64,000 nt of DNA from NCBI RefSeq assembly GCF_900476395.1, contig NZ_UIHB01000001.1:835385-899384 (forward strand), in the 5' to 3' direction. Shown here in pieces: positions 1 through 9,332 of the stretch. This stretch comes from Xanthomonas euroxanthea. Lineage in GTDB: Bacteria; Pseudomonadota; Gammaproteobacteria; Xanthomonadales; Xanthomonadaceae. The number at the start of each line of letters is the position of its first letter. Positions within the stretch are counted from its first letter, which is position 1. The translations under genes and the position numbers were made by a program. Under the pieces are notes generated by a model, which did no database searches, was not told the DNA's origin, and was given only the letters and a program-made list of their open reading frames with translations.

Positions 1-585
1 ATCGATGCGGCGCAGTTCCGCGTGCAACAGGTGATCGCCACGCGCGGGCAGGCGCCGGAGCATTGCGCCTACACGCCGGACGGGCGGTGGTTGCTCACCA
101 GCAACGAAGGTTCCAACGACATGGACATGATCGAGCTGGCCACCCATCGATCGCGCGGTGTGGTCGCCACCAGCGGCCATCCGCGCGGCATGGCATTCGC
201 CCCGGACGGGCACAGCGTCTACATCGCGCAGGAGACCGCCAACGTGGTGGACGTGATCGACCTGCAGGCGCGCCGACGCCGCGCCAGCCTGCCGGCCGGC
301 GTACGCACGGCGGGCGTGGCGTTGTCGGCCGATGGCACGCGGCTGTATGCGTCCAACGGCGGTGCCGGCACGGTCAGCGTGATCGATACCCAAAACGCGC
401 GCAGGCTTGCCGAGATCGCGGTGGGGCTGCGGCCGTGGAATCCGGCGCTGACCCCGGCCGGCGACAAGCTGTATGTCGCCAACGGGCGCTCGAACACCGT
501 GAGCGTGATCGACACCGTCGCGTTGCGCGAGATCAAACAGATCCCCGTCGGCGACCTGCCGTGGGGCGTGGTCATCGCGCGCTGA
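1..585 (+). CDS. YVTN beta-propeller repeat protein (PQQ-catabolism type), 5' partial
   Basis: The reading frame is open to the left edge, so the N-terminus is missing; about 194 residues are visible. It contains repeated blades with the YVTN-like pattern (for example VYIAQETANVVDVIDL, LYASNGGAGTVSVIDT, LYVANGRSNTVSVIDT), spaced about 42 residues apart. This resembles the beta-propeller proteins that accompany PQQ-dependent alcohol dehydrogenases (family of about 310 residues, normally periplasmic). An internal GTG at 22 exists but there is no reason to start there. The next gene, an alcohol dehydrogenase, begins 35 nt downstream, which supports membership in an alcohol oxidation operon. The quinoprotein itself would lie to the left, outside the window; that part is inference. 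Confidence 0.8.
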   Translation: MDAAQFRVQQVIATRGQAPEHCAYTPDGRWLLTSNEGSNDMDMIELATHRSRGVVATSGHPRGMAFAPDGHSVYIAQETANVVDVIDLQARRRRASLPAGVRTAGVALSADGTRLYASNGGAGTVSVIDTQNARRLAEIAVGLRPWNPALTPAGDKLYVANGRSNTVSVIDTVALREIKQIPVGDLPWGVVIAR

Positions 586-620
586 GCGGCGGACATGCCG
601 ACGCGCGCCAGGGGGGCCGG

Positions 621-1727
621 ATGAAGACACGCGCTGCGGTGGCATGGGGTCCGCACCAGCCGCTGACCATCGAAGAGGTGGACCTGCAGCCGCCGCGGCC
701 CGGCGAGGTGCTGGTGCGCCTGGTCGCCACCGGTATCTGCCACGGCGATGCGCATGCGTTGGCGCACGGGCAGGCGAGCAGCTTTCCGGCGATCCTGGGG
801 CAGGAGGGCGCGGGCATCGTCGAGGCAATCGGCATCGGCGTCACCAGCGTGCAGCCCGGCGATCACGTCATCCCGCTGTACATGCCCGAGTGCGGCGTGT
901 GCAAGTTCTGCCGCTCCGGTCGCACCAACCTGTGCCAGGCGATCCGCAGCAGCCAGGAGCGCGGCCTGATGCCCGACGGCAGCAGCCGGTTCTCGTTGCA
1001 CGGCCGGCCGATCCTGCACCACATGGGCACCAGCACGTTTTCCGAATACACCGTGGTGCCGGAGATCGCGGTCGCGCGGATCCCGCCGGATGCACCGCTG
1101 GATCAGGTCTGCCTGCTTGGCTGCACGGTCACCACCGGCGTCGGTGCGGTGCTCAACAGCACGCATGTGCGGCCCGGCGACTGCGTGGCAGTGTTCGGCC
1201 TGGGCGGCATCGGCCTGTCGGTGGTGCAGGGCGCGGTGCTGGCGCAGGCCGGGCGCATCATCGCGGTGGATATCGACCCGGCCAAGTTCGCGCTGGCGCG
1301 TGCCCTGGGCGCCACCGATTGCCTGGACCCGCGCGACTACGGCGCGCCGATCCAGCAGGTGATCGTGGACCTCACCGATGGCGGCGCCGACCACAGCTTC
1401 GAATGCGTGGGCGATGTCGGCGCGATGCGCGCGGCGCTGGAGTGCTGCCACAAGGGCTGGGGCGAGAGCGTCATCCTCGGCGTGGCCGACGACGCGCAGG
1501 AAATAAGCACGCGCCCGTTTCAGCTGGTGACCGGGCGGGTGTGGCGCGGCAGCGCGTTCGGCGGGGTGAAAGGGCGCAGCGAGCTGCCCGGCTATGTCGC
1601 GCGCTATCTGCATGGCGATCTGCAGCTGGCACCGTTGATCACCCGCATCCTGGCGCTGGACGACATCAATCAGGCGCTGGCGGATCTACGCGCGGCGCGT
1701 GGCATCAAATCGATCGTGCTTTATTGA
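621..1727 (+). CDS. Zinc-dependent alcohol dehydrogenase, class III-like, with altered active site
   Basis: 368-residue medium-chain dehydrogenase. Start ATG at 621 follows a GGGGGGCCGG stretch; longer upstream frames overlap the previous gene. Visible parts: structural zinc cysteines C91, C94, C97, C105; NAD-binding motif GLGGIG at 193-198 with D217 for NAD preference; catalytic-zinc cysteines C40 and C168. Overall similarity is to S-(hydroxymethyl)glutathione dehydrogenase (FrmA/AdhC). Oddly, the usual GHE motif reads GQE (Q61), so the histidine ligand of the catalytic zinc is replaced, and the CHTD motif reads CHGD (G42), losing the Thr/Ser of the proton relay. It probably acts on an aldehyde or alcohol made by the PQQ locus, but formaldehyde dehydrogenase activity should not be assumed. 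Confidence 0.85.
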   Translation: MKTRAAVAWGPHQPLTIEEVDLQPPRPGEVLVRLVATGICHGDAHALAHGQASSFPAILGQEGAGIVEAIGIGVTSVQPGDHVIPLYMPECGVCKFCRSGRTNLCQAIRSSQERGLMPDGSSRFSLHGRPILHHMGTSTFSEYTVVPEIAVARIPPDAPLDQVCLLGCTVTTGVGAVLNSTHVRPGDCVAVFGLGGIGLSVVQGAVLAQAGRIIAVDIDPAKFALARALGATDCLDPRDYGAPIQQVIVDLTDGGADHSFECVGDVGAMRAALECCHKGWGESVILGVADDAQEISTRPFQLVTGRVWRGSAFGGVKGRSELPGYVARYLHGDLQLAPLITRILALDDINQALADLRAARGIKSIVLY

Positions 1728-1737
1728 GGGAGACGAC

Positions 1738-4170
1738 ATGAGGTCGACGCATCACTTACCGTGGGATCGCAGCACACCGCCGCTTCGCGTCGCACACCAT
1801 GGCCGCGATGCATTGCAACGACATCGGCTTGCCTGCGCCTGCGCAGCGCTGCTGTGCGCTGGTACGGTCGGCACTGCGATGGCCGAAGACGCGCCGCAGG
1901 TGACCTGGCTGGACCGCATCGAGGTCACCGCCACGCCGATTCCCGGCACCACCATCGATGCGGCGCAACTGCCGTACATGGTGCAGTCGGCCACCGGCAG
2001 CGCGTTGTCACGCGGGCGCAGCAACAACCTTGGCGACCTGCTGCAGCGGCGCTTCGTCGGCGTGGATGGCAACGACGTGCAGGGCAGCGCATTCCAGAAC
2101 GATCTCACCTTCCACGGGTTTCGCGCTTCCGCCTTGCCGGGCGCCTCGCAGGGCGTGTCGGTGTATCTGGATGGGGTGCGTTTCAACGAACCGTTCGCCG
2201 ACATCGTCAGCTGGGACATGCTGCCCGAGTCGGCCATCAATGCGGTGACGCTGATGCCCGGCTCCAATCCCTTGTTCGGGCCGAACACGCTCGGTGGCGC
2301 GGTGGTGCTGTCCACTGCATCGGGCCTCACCGCGCCGGGATTGCAGGGCGAAGCGAGCATCGGCAGCGGTGCGCGCAAGCGACTGGATGCCAGTTATGGT
2401 CTCGCCAGCCAGGACGGCTGGCATGGCTTTGTCGCGGTCACCGGTTTCGACGAGAACGGCTGGCGTGATGCCTCCGAGGGCCGCCTGGGCACCGTGTTCG
2501 GCAAGCTCGGCAAGCAAGGCGAGCAGACCGACTGGAGCCTGTCGGTGCTGCACGGGCGCAGCCGCCTGATCGGCAATGGCCTGCTGCCGGATACGCGTTA
2601 TACCGACGATGGCCCCGAGCCCGGCCTGTATCGCGCCGACCGCCGCGCGGTGTACACCTCGCCCGATCTCACCCGCAATCGCACTACGCTGTTCACCGCG
2701 CAACTGGACCACCGCTTCGATGCGGACACCGCATTGCATGCATTGGCTTATTCGCGGGTGGGCCGCCGCGATACCGTCAATGGCGATATCGGCGAGGACT
2801 ACGAGGAATTCGTCGAGGAATGCGCCTCCGGCTACGCTGCCGACGGCAGTGCGCTGGATGCCGAGTGCGATGTCGCGCGCGCCGATGCCGACGCCCTGCC
2901 TACCGGCGCGCTCAACACCACCCAGATGCGCCAGGAGGCGCAGGGGCTTGCGCTCAACCTGAGCAGGCAATGGGGCGCGCATGCGCTCAGCACCGGCGTG
3001 ACCTTCGATCGTGGTCATGTGCGCTATCGGCAATTCGCGCGCGATGGCTGGGGGCAGCCGGACCGCTCGGTCGCTGCCGATCCGGATGCCGGGCGTGCGT
3101 TCTTTTCCGGCGTGCGCGGCAGCACCAAGACGCTGGGCGTGTTCGTCGCCGACACCTGGGCACTGGACGCGGCCACCCATCTCAGCGCCGCAGTGCGCTG
3201 GAACCATGTGGTGGTGGACAACATTCTCTCCACTGCCGACGACGGCGACCGCCCACGCGAGCGCTTTGTCTACGCCAAGGCCAACCCGTCGTTGGGGCTG
3301 ACCCATCGGCTCGCTTCGGGGCTGACGCTGTACGGCTCGGTCGCACAGAACAGCCGTGCGCCCACCGCGATCGAACTGGGCTGCGCCGACCCCACCCAGC
3401 CGTGCCGATTGCCGACCGGCCTGCAGGCCGATCCGCGCCTGGAGCAGATCGTTTCGCGCACCTACGAACTAGGTGCGCGCTGGACACCGTCGACCGACAG
3501 CAGCGCGAGCGTGTCGGTATACCGCGCCGACAATCGCGACGATATTTTGTTCCTGCGCGCGCCGGACACGCAGCTGGGTTACTTCGACAATGTCGGCCGC
3601 ACCCGCTACCAGGGTGCGGACCTGGCGCTGCGCCTGCGCAGCGGCAACTGGTACTGGTCGGCCGGCTACAGCTTTCTGGATGCGACCTATCGCAGCGATG
3701 GCGAGCTGCTGTCCGGCGAGCGCGTGATCGCCTTGCGGCCAGGCCTACGCATCGCCGCGTTGCCGCGTCACAACCTCAAGCTCGGCGTGGAATGGCAGCG
3801 CGATGCGCTGACGCTGGGCGCCGGGGTGCGTGCGGTGTCCGGGCGCGTGGCCAGCGGCAACGAGGATGGCCAGGTCGACAACGCCGAAGACGGCGAGCCC
3901 GCACCCGCGCGCATCGACATCGGCACCGCCGGCTATGCGCTGGTGGATCTGCAGGCGCGTTGGCAAGTCAGTGCGCGGCTGTCGCTGTTCGCCCGCGTCG
4001 ACAACGTCTTCAACCGCCGCTATGCCACCTACGCGGCAGTGGCCGAAGACGTGTTCCCCGATGGCGAGCTGGCGCGCCCGCAGGATGCGCCGGTGGAAAC
4101 CGGCCCGGCGCGGTTTCTCGCACCGGGCGTACCGCGGCAGTATCTGATCGGGGTGCGTTGGGCGCTCTGA
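1738..4170 (+). CDS. TonB-dependent outer membrane receptor
   Basis: 810 residues. ATG at 1738 is preceded by GAGGGAGAC at 6-nt spacing, and the stop of the dehydrogenase gene lies 10 nt upstream, so the two are co-transcribed; an earlier in-frame ATG at 1699 lies inside the dehydrogenase gene and is less likely. A basic N-terminus and hydrophobic segment end in AMA, a signal peptidase I site, near residue 50. A plug domain follows (PGASQGVSVYLDGVRFNEPF, then a long stretch with NPLFGPNTLGGAVVL) and then a 22-strand-type barrel ending in an aromatic-poor but typical C-terminus (YLIGVRWAL). Such receptors import metal chelates or other scarce ligands using TonB. Its place in an alcohol oxidation locus suggests a cofactor or metal, but the ligand cannot be read from sequence. 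Confidence 0.9.
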   Translation: MRSTHHLPWDRSTPPLRVAHHGRDALQRHRLACACAALLCAGTVGTAMAEDAPQVTWLDRIEVTATPIPGTTIDAAQLPYMVQSATGSALSRGRSNNLGDLLQRRFVGVDGNDVQGSAFQNDLTFHGFRASALPGASQGVSVYLDGVRFNEPFADIVSWDMLPESAINAVTLMPGSNPLFGPNTLGGAVVLSTASGLTAPGLQGEASIGSGARKRLDASYGLASQDGWHGFVAVTGFDENGWRDASEGRLGTVFGKLGKQGEQTDWSLSVLHGRSRLIGNGLLPDTRYTDDGPEPGLYRADRRAVYTSPDLTRNRTTLFTAQLDHRFDADTALHALAYSRVGRRDTVNGDIGEDYEEFVEECASGYAADGSALDAECDVARADADALPTGALNTTQMRQEAQGLALNLSRQWGAHALSTGVTFDRGHVRYRQFARDGWGQPDRSVAADPDAGRAFFSGVRGSTKTLGVFVADTWALDAATHLSAAVRWNHVVVDNILSTADDGDRPRERFVYAKANPSLGLTHRLASGLTLYGSVAQNSRAPTAIELGCADPTQPCRLPTGLQADPRLEQIVSRTYELGARWTPSTDSSASVSVYRADNRDDILFLRAPDTQLGYFDNVGRTRYQGADLALRLRSGNWYWSAGYSFLDATYRSDGELLSGERVIALRPGLRIAALPRHNLKLGVEWQRDALTLGAGVRAVSGRVASGNEDGQVDNAEDGEPAPARIDIGTAGYALVDLQARWQVSARLSLFARVDNVFNRRYATYAAVAEDVFPDGELARPQDAPVETGPARFLAPGVPRQYLIGVRWAL

Positions 4171-4180
4171 TCGCGGAGAA

Positions 4181-4263
4181 ATGGGGAATGGGGAATCGGG
4201 AATAGGTAAGTGCAGGGCGTTAGCTCTACGATTCCCCATTCCCCATTCCCCATTCCCGATTCC
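4181..4263. repeat. Inverted pair of GGGAATC-type heptamer arms between convergent genes
   Basis: The left arm (4181-4205) is made of GGGGAAT/GGGAATC units; the right arm (4229-4263) has the complementary GATTCCC/ATTCCCC units. The two arms can pair into a long hairpin. It sits in the 97-bp gap between the receptor gene and the oppositely oriented regulator, so it may act as a bidirectional transcription stop. The same unit recurs at several loci in the first 20.5 kb. Confidence 0.8.
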
Positions 4264-4267
4264 ACAT

Positions 4268-6241
4268 TCAACCGGTATCCAGGCCGTGCTTGCGCAGCTT
4301 GCGATACAGCGTATTACGGCTGATGCCCAAGGCATCGGCGGTGCGGCTGACGTTCCAGCGGTGGCGTTCGAGTTGTTGCTGCAGCACCAGGCGTTCGGCC
4401 TGGTCGAGTGCGACGCGGCCGGGCATGTCGTCGGCGGCCACCGCGCGGCCATCGACCAGGCACGGTGCGCTGCCGGCATCGACGATTTCCTGCGGCAGGT
4501 TGGGCAGGCGGATCACCCCGTCGCTGCACAACACCGCCGCCGTGCGCAGCACATTGCGCAACTGGCGCAGGTTGCCTGGCCATGCGTAGCTCAGCAGTTT
4601 GTGCATCGCTTCTTCGCTGATGCGCACGCTGTGCTCGCTGTTCTCCTCGCGCAGCAGGGTGCGGATCAGCTCGGCCTTGTCGCTGCGCTCGCGCAGCGGC
4701 GGCAGATGCAGCACCACGCCATTGAGCCGGTAATACAGGTCCTCGCGAAACTCGCCGGCCGCCACCCGCTGCGCCAGATCGCGGTGGCTGGCACTGATCA
4801 CGTGCAGCTCCAGCGGCACCGCGCGTTCGCTGCCCAGCGGGGTGACGCATTGTTCTTCCAGGACACGCAGCAGGCGGCTCTGCAACGGCAGCGGCATGTC
4901 GCCGATTTCGTCCAGGAACAGCGTGCCGCCGCTGGCCTGCAGCAGCTTGCCGTGGCGGCCTTCGCGCGCGGCATCGGTGAATGCGCCGCGCGCATACCCG
5001 AACAATTCGCTCTCGATCAACGCCTCGGGAATCGCCGCGCAGTTGATCGCCACGAAGGCGCCGCCGGCCCACGGCGAGCCACGATGCACTGCCTTGGCGA
5101 ATTCCTCCTTGCCGGTGCCGGTATCGCCACGCAGCAGGATCGATACGCGATGTGCGGCCAGCTTCAGCGCATTGGCCAGGTTGTGGCGCATGCGCGAATC
5201 CGAGCCGACGTGCTCGCCGGGTTGCAGTTCGGTATCGGGCGCCAGCTGCGCCGGCCCGCCCACCGCCGGCAGCGCGGGGCGCGCACGCGGCGGGCGCACC
5301 AGCGCGTAGAAACGCCGCCCGTGGCAGGCGCAGCGGATCGACCACAAGGTGCCGGCATCGCTGCCGGCGCGGTGCTCGAGGGTGTCGAAATCCAGCTGCA
5401 TCACCTGCGCGATGTTGCGGCCCACCAGCTGGCTGCGATCGAGCTTGCCCAGTTGCTCCAGCACCGCCTCGTTGACTGCCAGCACGCGACCGTCGGTATC
5501 GATCGCAATCAGCGCCTCGTGCAGCAGGCCGGCGAACTCGGGCCGGCTATGGAAGCGCAGGATGAAGGCATGGCCGAACTGGTTGAGGAAATGCGAGCGC
5601 GAGATCTGCGCCGCCGACATGCTCACCAGCGCCACGGTGTGGCGCTGGGTCTGCTTGCCGTCCTGCGCATTGGGGGTGGACGCATCCAGCACCGCCAGCA
5701 GGCCGCCGTGCGGGTCCAGGATCGGCGCGCCGCTGCACGACAGCGGCAGATGGCGGGTCAGATAATGTTCGCCGCGATGCACGCTCACCGCAGTGCGCTC
5801 GGCCGCGCAGGTGCCCAGGCCGTTGGTGCCTTGATGGCATTCGGCCCAGCTGGCGCCGCAGAACAGACCGGCCTGGCGGAATTCGCGCAGCAGGGTCGGG
5901 TCGTGCACGCTGTGCAGCACGGTCGCCTCGGCGTCGGCAAAGATCACCGCATAGCCGCTGCCGGCGATCTGCTCGTAGAGATTTTCCATCTCCACCTTGG
6001 CAATGCGCAGCACATCGCCCAGGCGTTGCTGGCGCTCGCGCACGTGCAGCGCATCGTGCACCAGCGGCTCGGGGGCTGCCTCGGGCAACAAGGCGTAATC
6101 GTCCAGGCAGCGCCGCCACGAGCGCGACAGTGGTGCGGCAAGCGGCGCAATGTCGCGCAGCCGGCGGATCTGCCGGAGTGCATCCGGTTCGATCTCGGGC
6201 AGGGCGATGGACGTGGCGGCGACAACGCTTGGCTCTGACAT
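4268..6241 (-). CDS. Sigma-54-dependent activator, AcoR-like (GAF-PAS-AAA+-Fis HTH)
   Basis: 657 residues. An N-terminal GAF-like region (about 60-200) and a PAS-like region (about 235-300) precede the AAA+ domain: Walker A GDTGTGK at 372-378, Walker B GTLFLDE at 440-446, and a C-terminal Fis-type helix-turn-helix at about 629-652 (RTADALGISRNTLYRKLRK). The loop that contacts sigma-54 reads GAFTDA (419-424) instead of the usual GAFTGA. Architecture matches regulators of acetoin or alcohol oxidation, and the gene is convergent with the alcohol dehydrogenase/receptor genes, so it probably controls them from a sigma-54 promoter outside the window. Start is ATG at 6241. Confidence 0.88.
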   Translation of the reverse strand: MSEPSVVAATSIALPEIEPDALRQIRRLRDIAPLAAPLSRSWRRCLDDYALLPEAAPEPLVHDALHVRERQQRLGDVLRIAKVEMENLYEQIAGSGYAVIFADAEATVLHSVHDPTLLREFRQAGLFCGASWAECHQGTNGLGTCAAERTAVSVHRGEHYLTRHLPLSCSGAPILDPHGGLLAVLDASTPNAQDGKQTQRHTVALVSMSAAQISRSHFLNQFGHAFILRFHSRPEFAGLLHEALIAIDTDGRVLAVNEAVLEQLGKLDRSQLVGRNIAQVMQLDFDTLEHRAGSDAGTLWSIRCACHGRRFYALVRPPRARPALPAVGGPAQLAPDTELQPGEHVGSDSRMRHNLANALKLAAHRVSILLRGDTGTGKEEFAKAVHRGSPWAGGAFVAINCAAIPEALIESELFGYARGAFTDAAREGRHGKLLQASGGTLFLDEIGDMPLPLQSRLLRVLEEQCVTPLGSERAVPLELHVISASHRDLAQRVAAGEFREDLYYRLNGVVLHLPPLRERSDKAELIRTLLREENSEHSVRISEEAMHKLLSYAWPGNLRQLRNVLRTAAVLCSDGVIRLPNLPQEIVDAGSAPCLVDGRAVAADDMPGRVALDQAERLVLQQQLERHRWNVSRTADALGISRNTLYRKLRKHGLDTG

Positions 6242-6324
6242 GGGCCAGCGTTCCTCAGTGGGCGCGAAGCGTCAGTAGAGGCACAGATCGCTGCCATGCT
6301 CAAACTGCATTGCAGCAAATTGCG

Positions 6325-6747
6325 GTGCAGACGAGCCCCTCTCCTGCGGGAGAGGGGTTGGGGTGAGGGGACGGTGCGAAGCCCGGTGCTGTTCAACCTG
6401 CACGAGGCTTCGCCCGTACCCTCATCCGCCCCTGCGGGGCACCTTCTCCCGAGGGGAGAAGGGCAAAGCGCTGATCAGCGGCGGTGCCGCGTCAGGGCGC
6501 GTAGCCGAACTGCTGTGTGCGCTGATAGTTGAACTGCCGAGCCCCTCATCCTACGGGAGAGGGTTGGGGTGAGGGTACGGTGCGAAGCCTTGTGTCGTTC
6601 AACCTGCACGAGGCCTCGCCCGTACCCTCATCCGCCCCTGCGGGGCACCTTCTCCCGAGGGAGAAGGGTTTGTGTGAGCTCGACGCTGCAGATCAGGCCA
6701 GCGTCAGAGCGCGTAGCCGAACTGCTGCTTGAACTGGTCGTTGAACT
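6325..6747. repeat. Two tandem units of palindromic repeat plus copied kinase 3' end
   Basis: The 653-bp gap between the regulator and the kinase gene holds no convincing gene. It contains two tandem units of about 210 bp (6325-6535 and 6537-6747). Each unit starts with a GC-rich palindrome (CCCCTCTCCTGCGGGAGAGG type), continues with a second palindrome (CCCCTGCGGGGCACCTTCTC followed by a GGGAGAAGG arm), and ends with a copy of the last 15 codons and stop of the neighbouring kinase gene. The copy at 6701-6747 is identical to 6892-6938; the copy at 6489-6535 is diverged. Confidence 0.85.
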
Positions 6748-6894
6748 GCGCCAGGCATCAACCGGGCCACCCAGATGTCCCGCCGTCGCCACGGCCCGCG
6801 ATCTCAGGCGACCGACCTTTGCTGCGGCCTCAACACTCCAACGTCGACGCCCACCTGCGGCGCCGATGCCGTCTCAGAGGGCGCCGATGTCGCG

Positions 6895-7827
6895 TCAGAG
6901 CGCGTAGCCGAACTGCTGCTTGAACTGGTCGTTGAACTCGCCGAAATCGAACCGCTGATTCTGCGTGCCGGGGTGCTCGACCTTCAGCGCACCCATCAGG
7001 TTGCCCATCCGCCCGATCGTCAGCCAGTCGTAGCCGCCCTGGATGCCGTAGATCAGCCCGGCGCGGAAGGCGTCGCCGCAGCCGGTCGGATCGACCACGC
7101 GGCGCTCGTGCGCCGGCGGGATGTCGTAGGTCTTTTCCGGCGTATGCACCAGCGCGCCCTTCGGGCCCTGCGTGGTGATGTAGGCCTGCACGCGCGAGAC
7201 GATGTCCTTTTCGTTCCAGCCGGTGCGTTCCTGCAGCAGGTTGGACTCGTAGTCGTTGACCACCACGTAGTCGGCCTGTTCGATGAATTGGCGCAGTTCC
7301 GGGCCGTTGAACAACGGCATCGCCTGGCCGGGATCGAAGATGAAGGGAATGCCGGCGGCAGCGAACTCTTCTGCATTCTGGATCATGCCCTCGCGCCCGT
7401 CCGGGCCGACCAGGCCCAGGGTCACGCCCGGCACGTCCTTCACATGGTTTTCGTAGCTGCGCATCATCGCGCCCGGATGGAAGGCGGTGATCTGGTTGTT
7501 GTCGTGGTCGGTGGTGATGAAGGCCTGCGGGGTGAACAGCTCGTCGATGATCTTCACCCGCGACAGGTCGATGCCCAGCGCCTCGAAGTGTTCGCGATAC
7601 GGGCCGAAATCCTGGCCGACGGTGCCCATCGGGATCGGCGCGCCGCCGAGCAGATGCAGGTTGTAGGCGATGTTGCCGGCGCAACCGCCGAACTCGCGGC
7701 GCATGCGCGGGACCAGGAACGACACATTCAGGATGTGCACCTTGTCCGGCAGGATGTGGTTCTTGAACTGGTCCGGAAACACCATGATGGTGTCGTAGGC
7801 GAGGGAACCACAGATCAGTGCGGACAT
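6895..7827 (-). CDS. PfkB-family carbohydrate/nucleoside kinase (adenosine kinase-like)
   Basis: 310 residues, a usual size for the ribokinase/PfkB family. ATG at 7827 gives MSALICGSLAYD, the expected first beta strand; the longer frame upstream adds a basic, non-homologous stretch. Motifs visible: GGCAGNIAYNLHLLG (substrate side, GG motif) near residue 40 and DPTGCGDAFRAG near residue 250, which carries the catalytic Asp and the anion hole. The DPTGCGD form and the overall sequence fit the bacterial adenosine kinase branch, but sugar kinases cannot be excluded. It is monocistronic, divergent from mreB. The extreme 3' end is duplicated twice immediately downstream (6489-6535, 6701-6747). Confidence 0.82.
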   Translation of the reverse strand: MSALICGSLAYDTIMVFPDQFKNHILPDKVHILNVSFLVPRMRREFGGCAGNIAYNLHLLGGAPIPMGTVGQDFGPYREHFEALGIDLSRVKIIDELFTPQAFITTDHDNNQITAFHPGAMMRSYENHVKDVPGVTLGLVGPDGREGMIQNAEEFAAAGIPFIFDPGQAMPLFNGPELRQFIEQADYVVVNDYESNLLQERTGWNEKDIVSRVQAYITTQGPKGALVHTPEKTYDIPPAHERRVVDPTGCGDAFRAGLIYGIQGGYDWLTIGRMGNLMGALKVEHPGTQNQRFDFGEFNDQFKQQFGYAL

Positions 7828-7997
7828 CGAGTCGGGCCTTTGCGTTGGGAAATACCCGCCAGTTGCCGGCATGGCGGCGGGACGGCGCGAGCGCCGCGGC
7901 GCAAAGGGTAACGGCTGCGATCGATCAGGGCCACAACCGCATGCCATGCCCGGCGTGACCGGCACATGAAAACCACGCCGAAACGGCCGATTTTTCC

Positions 7998-9160
<1,163 letters not shown>

Positions 9161-9165
9161 TGGAT

Positions 9166-9325
9166 CCGGGAATCGGGAATCGGGAGTAGGGAATCGTGAA
9201 AGCATTCCCTGCCCGCGCTCCTGAGCGGTTGCGACGCGGTCCCGCCCATGTGAGTTTTCGCCTCAACCGTCTCGGGGGCAGCACACTGCTTCCCGATTCT
9301 CCATTCCTGATTCCCCATTCCCGGC
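9166..9325. repeat. GGGAATC / GATTCCC inverted arms between mreB and mreC
   Basis: Left arm 9166-9192 (GGGAATC units) and right arm about 9290-9325 (GATTCCC/ATTCCCC units) enclose about 100 bp of unrecognised sequence. The right arm ends only 8 nt before the mreC GTG start and leaves no clear Shine-Dalgarno sequence. The arms could fold into a stem-loop in the mreB-mreC transcript. Confidence 0.75.
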
Positions 9326-9332
9326 CCTGACA

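Noticed and set aside
219..1613. Long antisense open frame of 464 codons opposite the first two genes
   Set aside because: Arg/Ala/His-rich composition and position opposite two recognised genes show it is a shadow of high-GC coding DNA.
1699..1737. Earlier ATG for the first TonB-dependent receptor
   Set aside because: It overlaps the dehydrogenase gene, while ATG 1738 has a strong ribosome binding site.
4181..6238. 685-codon open frame on the + strand over the sigma-54 regulator
   Set aside because: The opposite strand encodes a complete AcoR-like regulator with all motifs; the + frame has no recognisable domain and a repeat-derived start.
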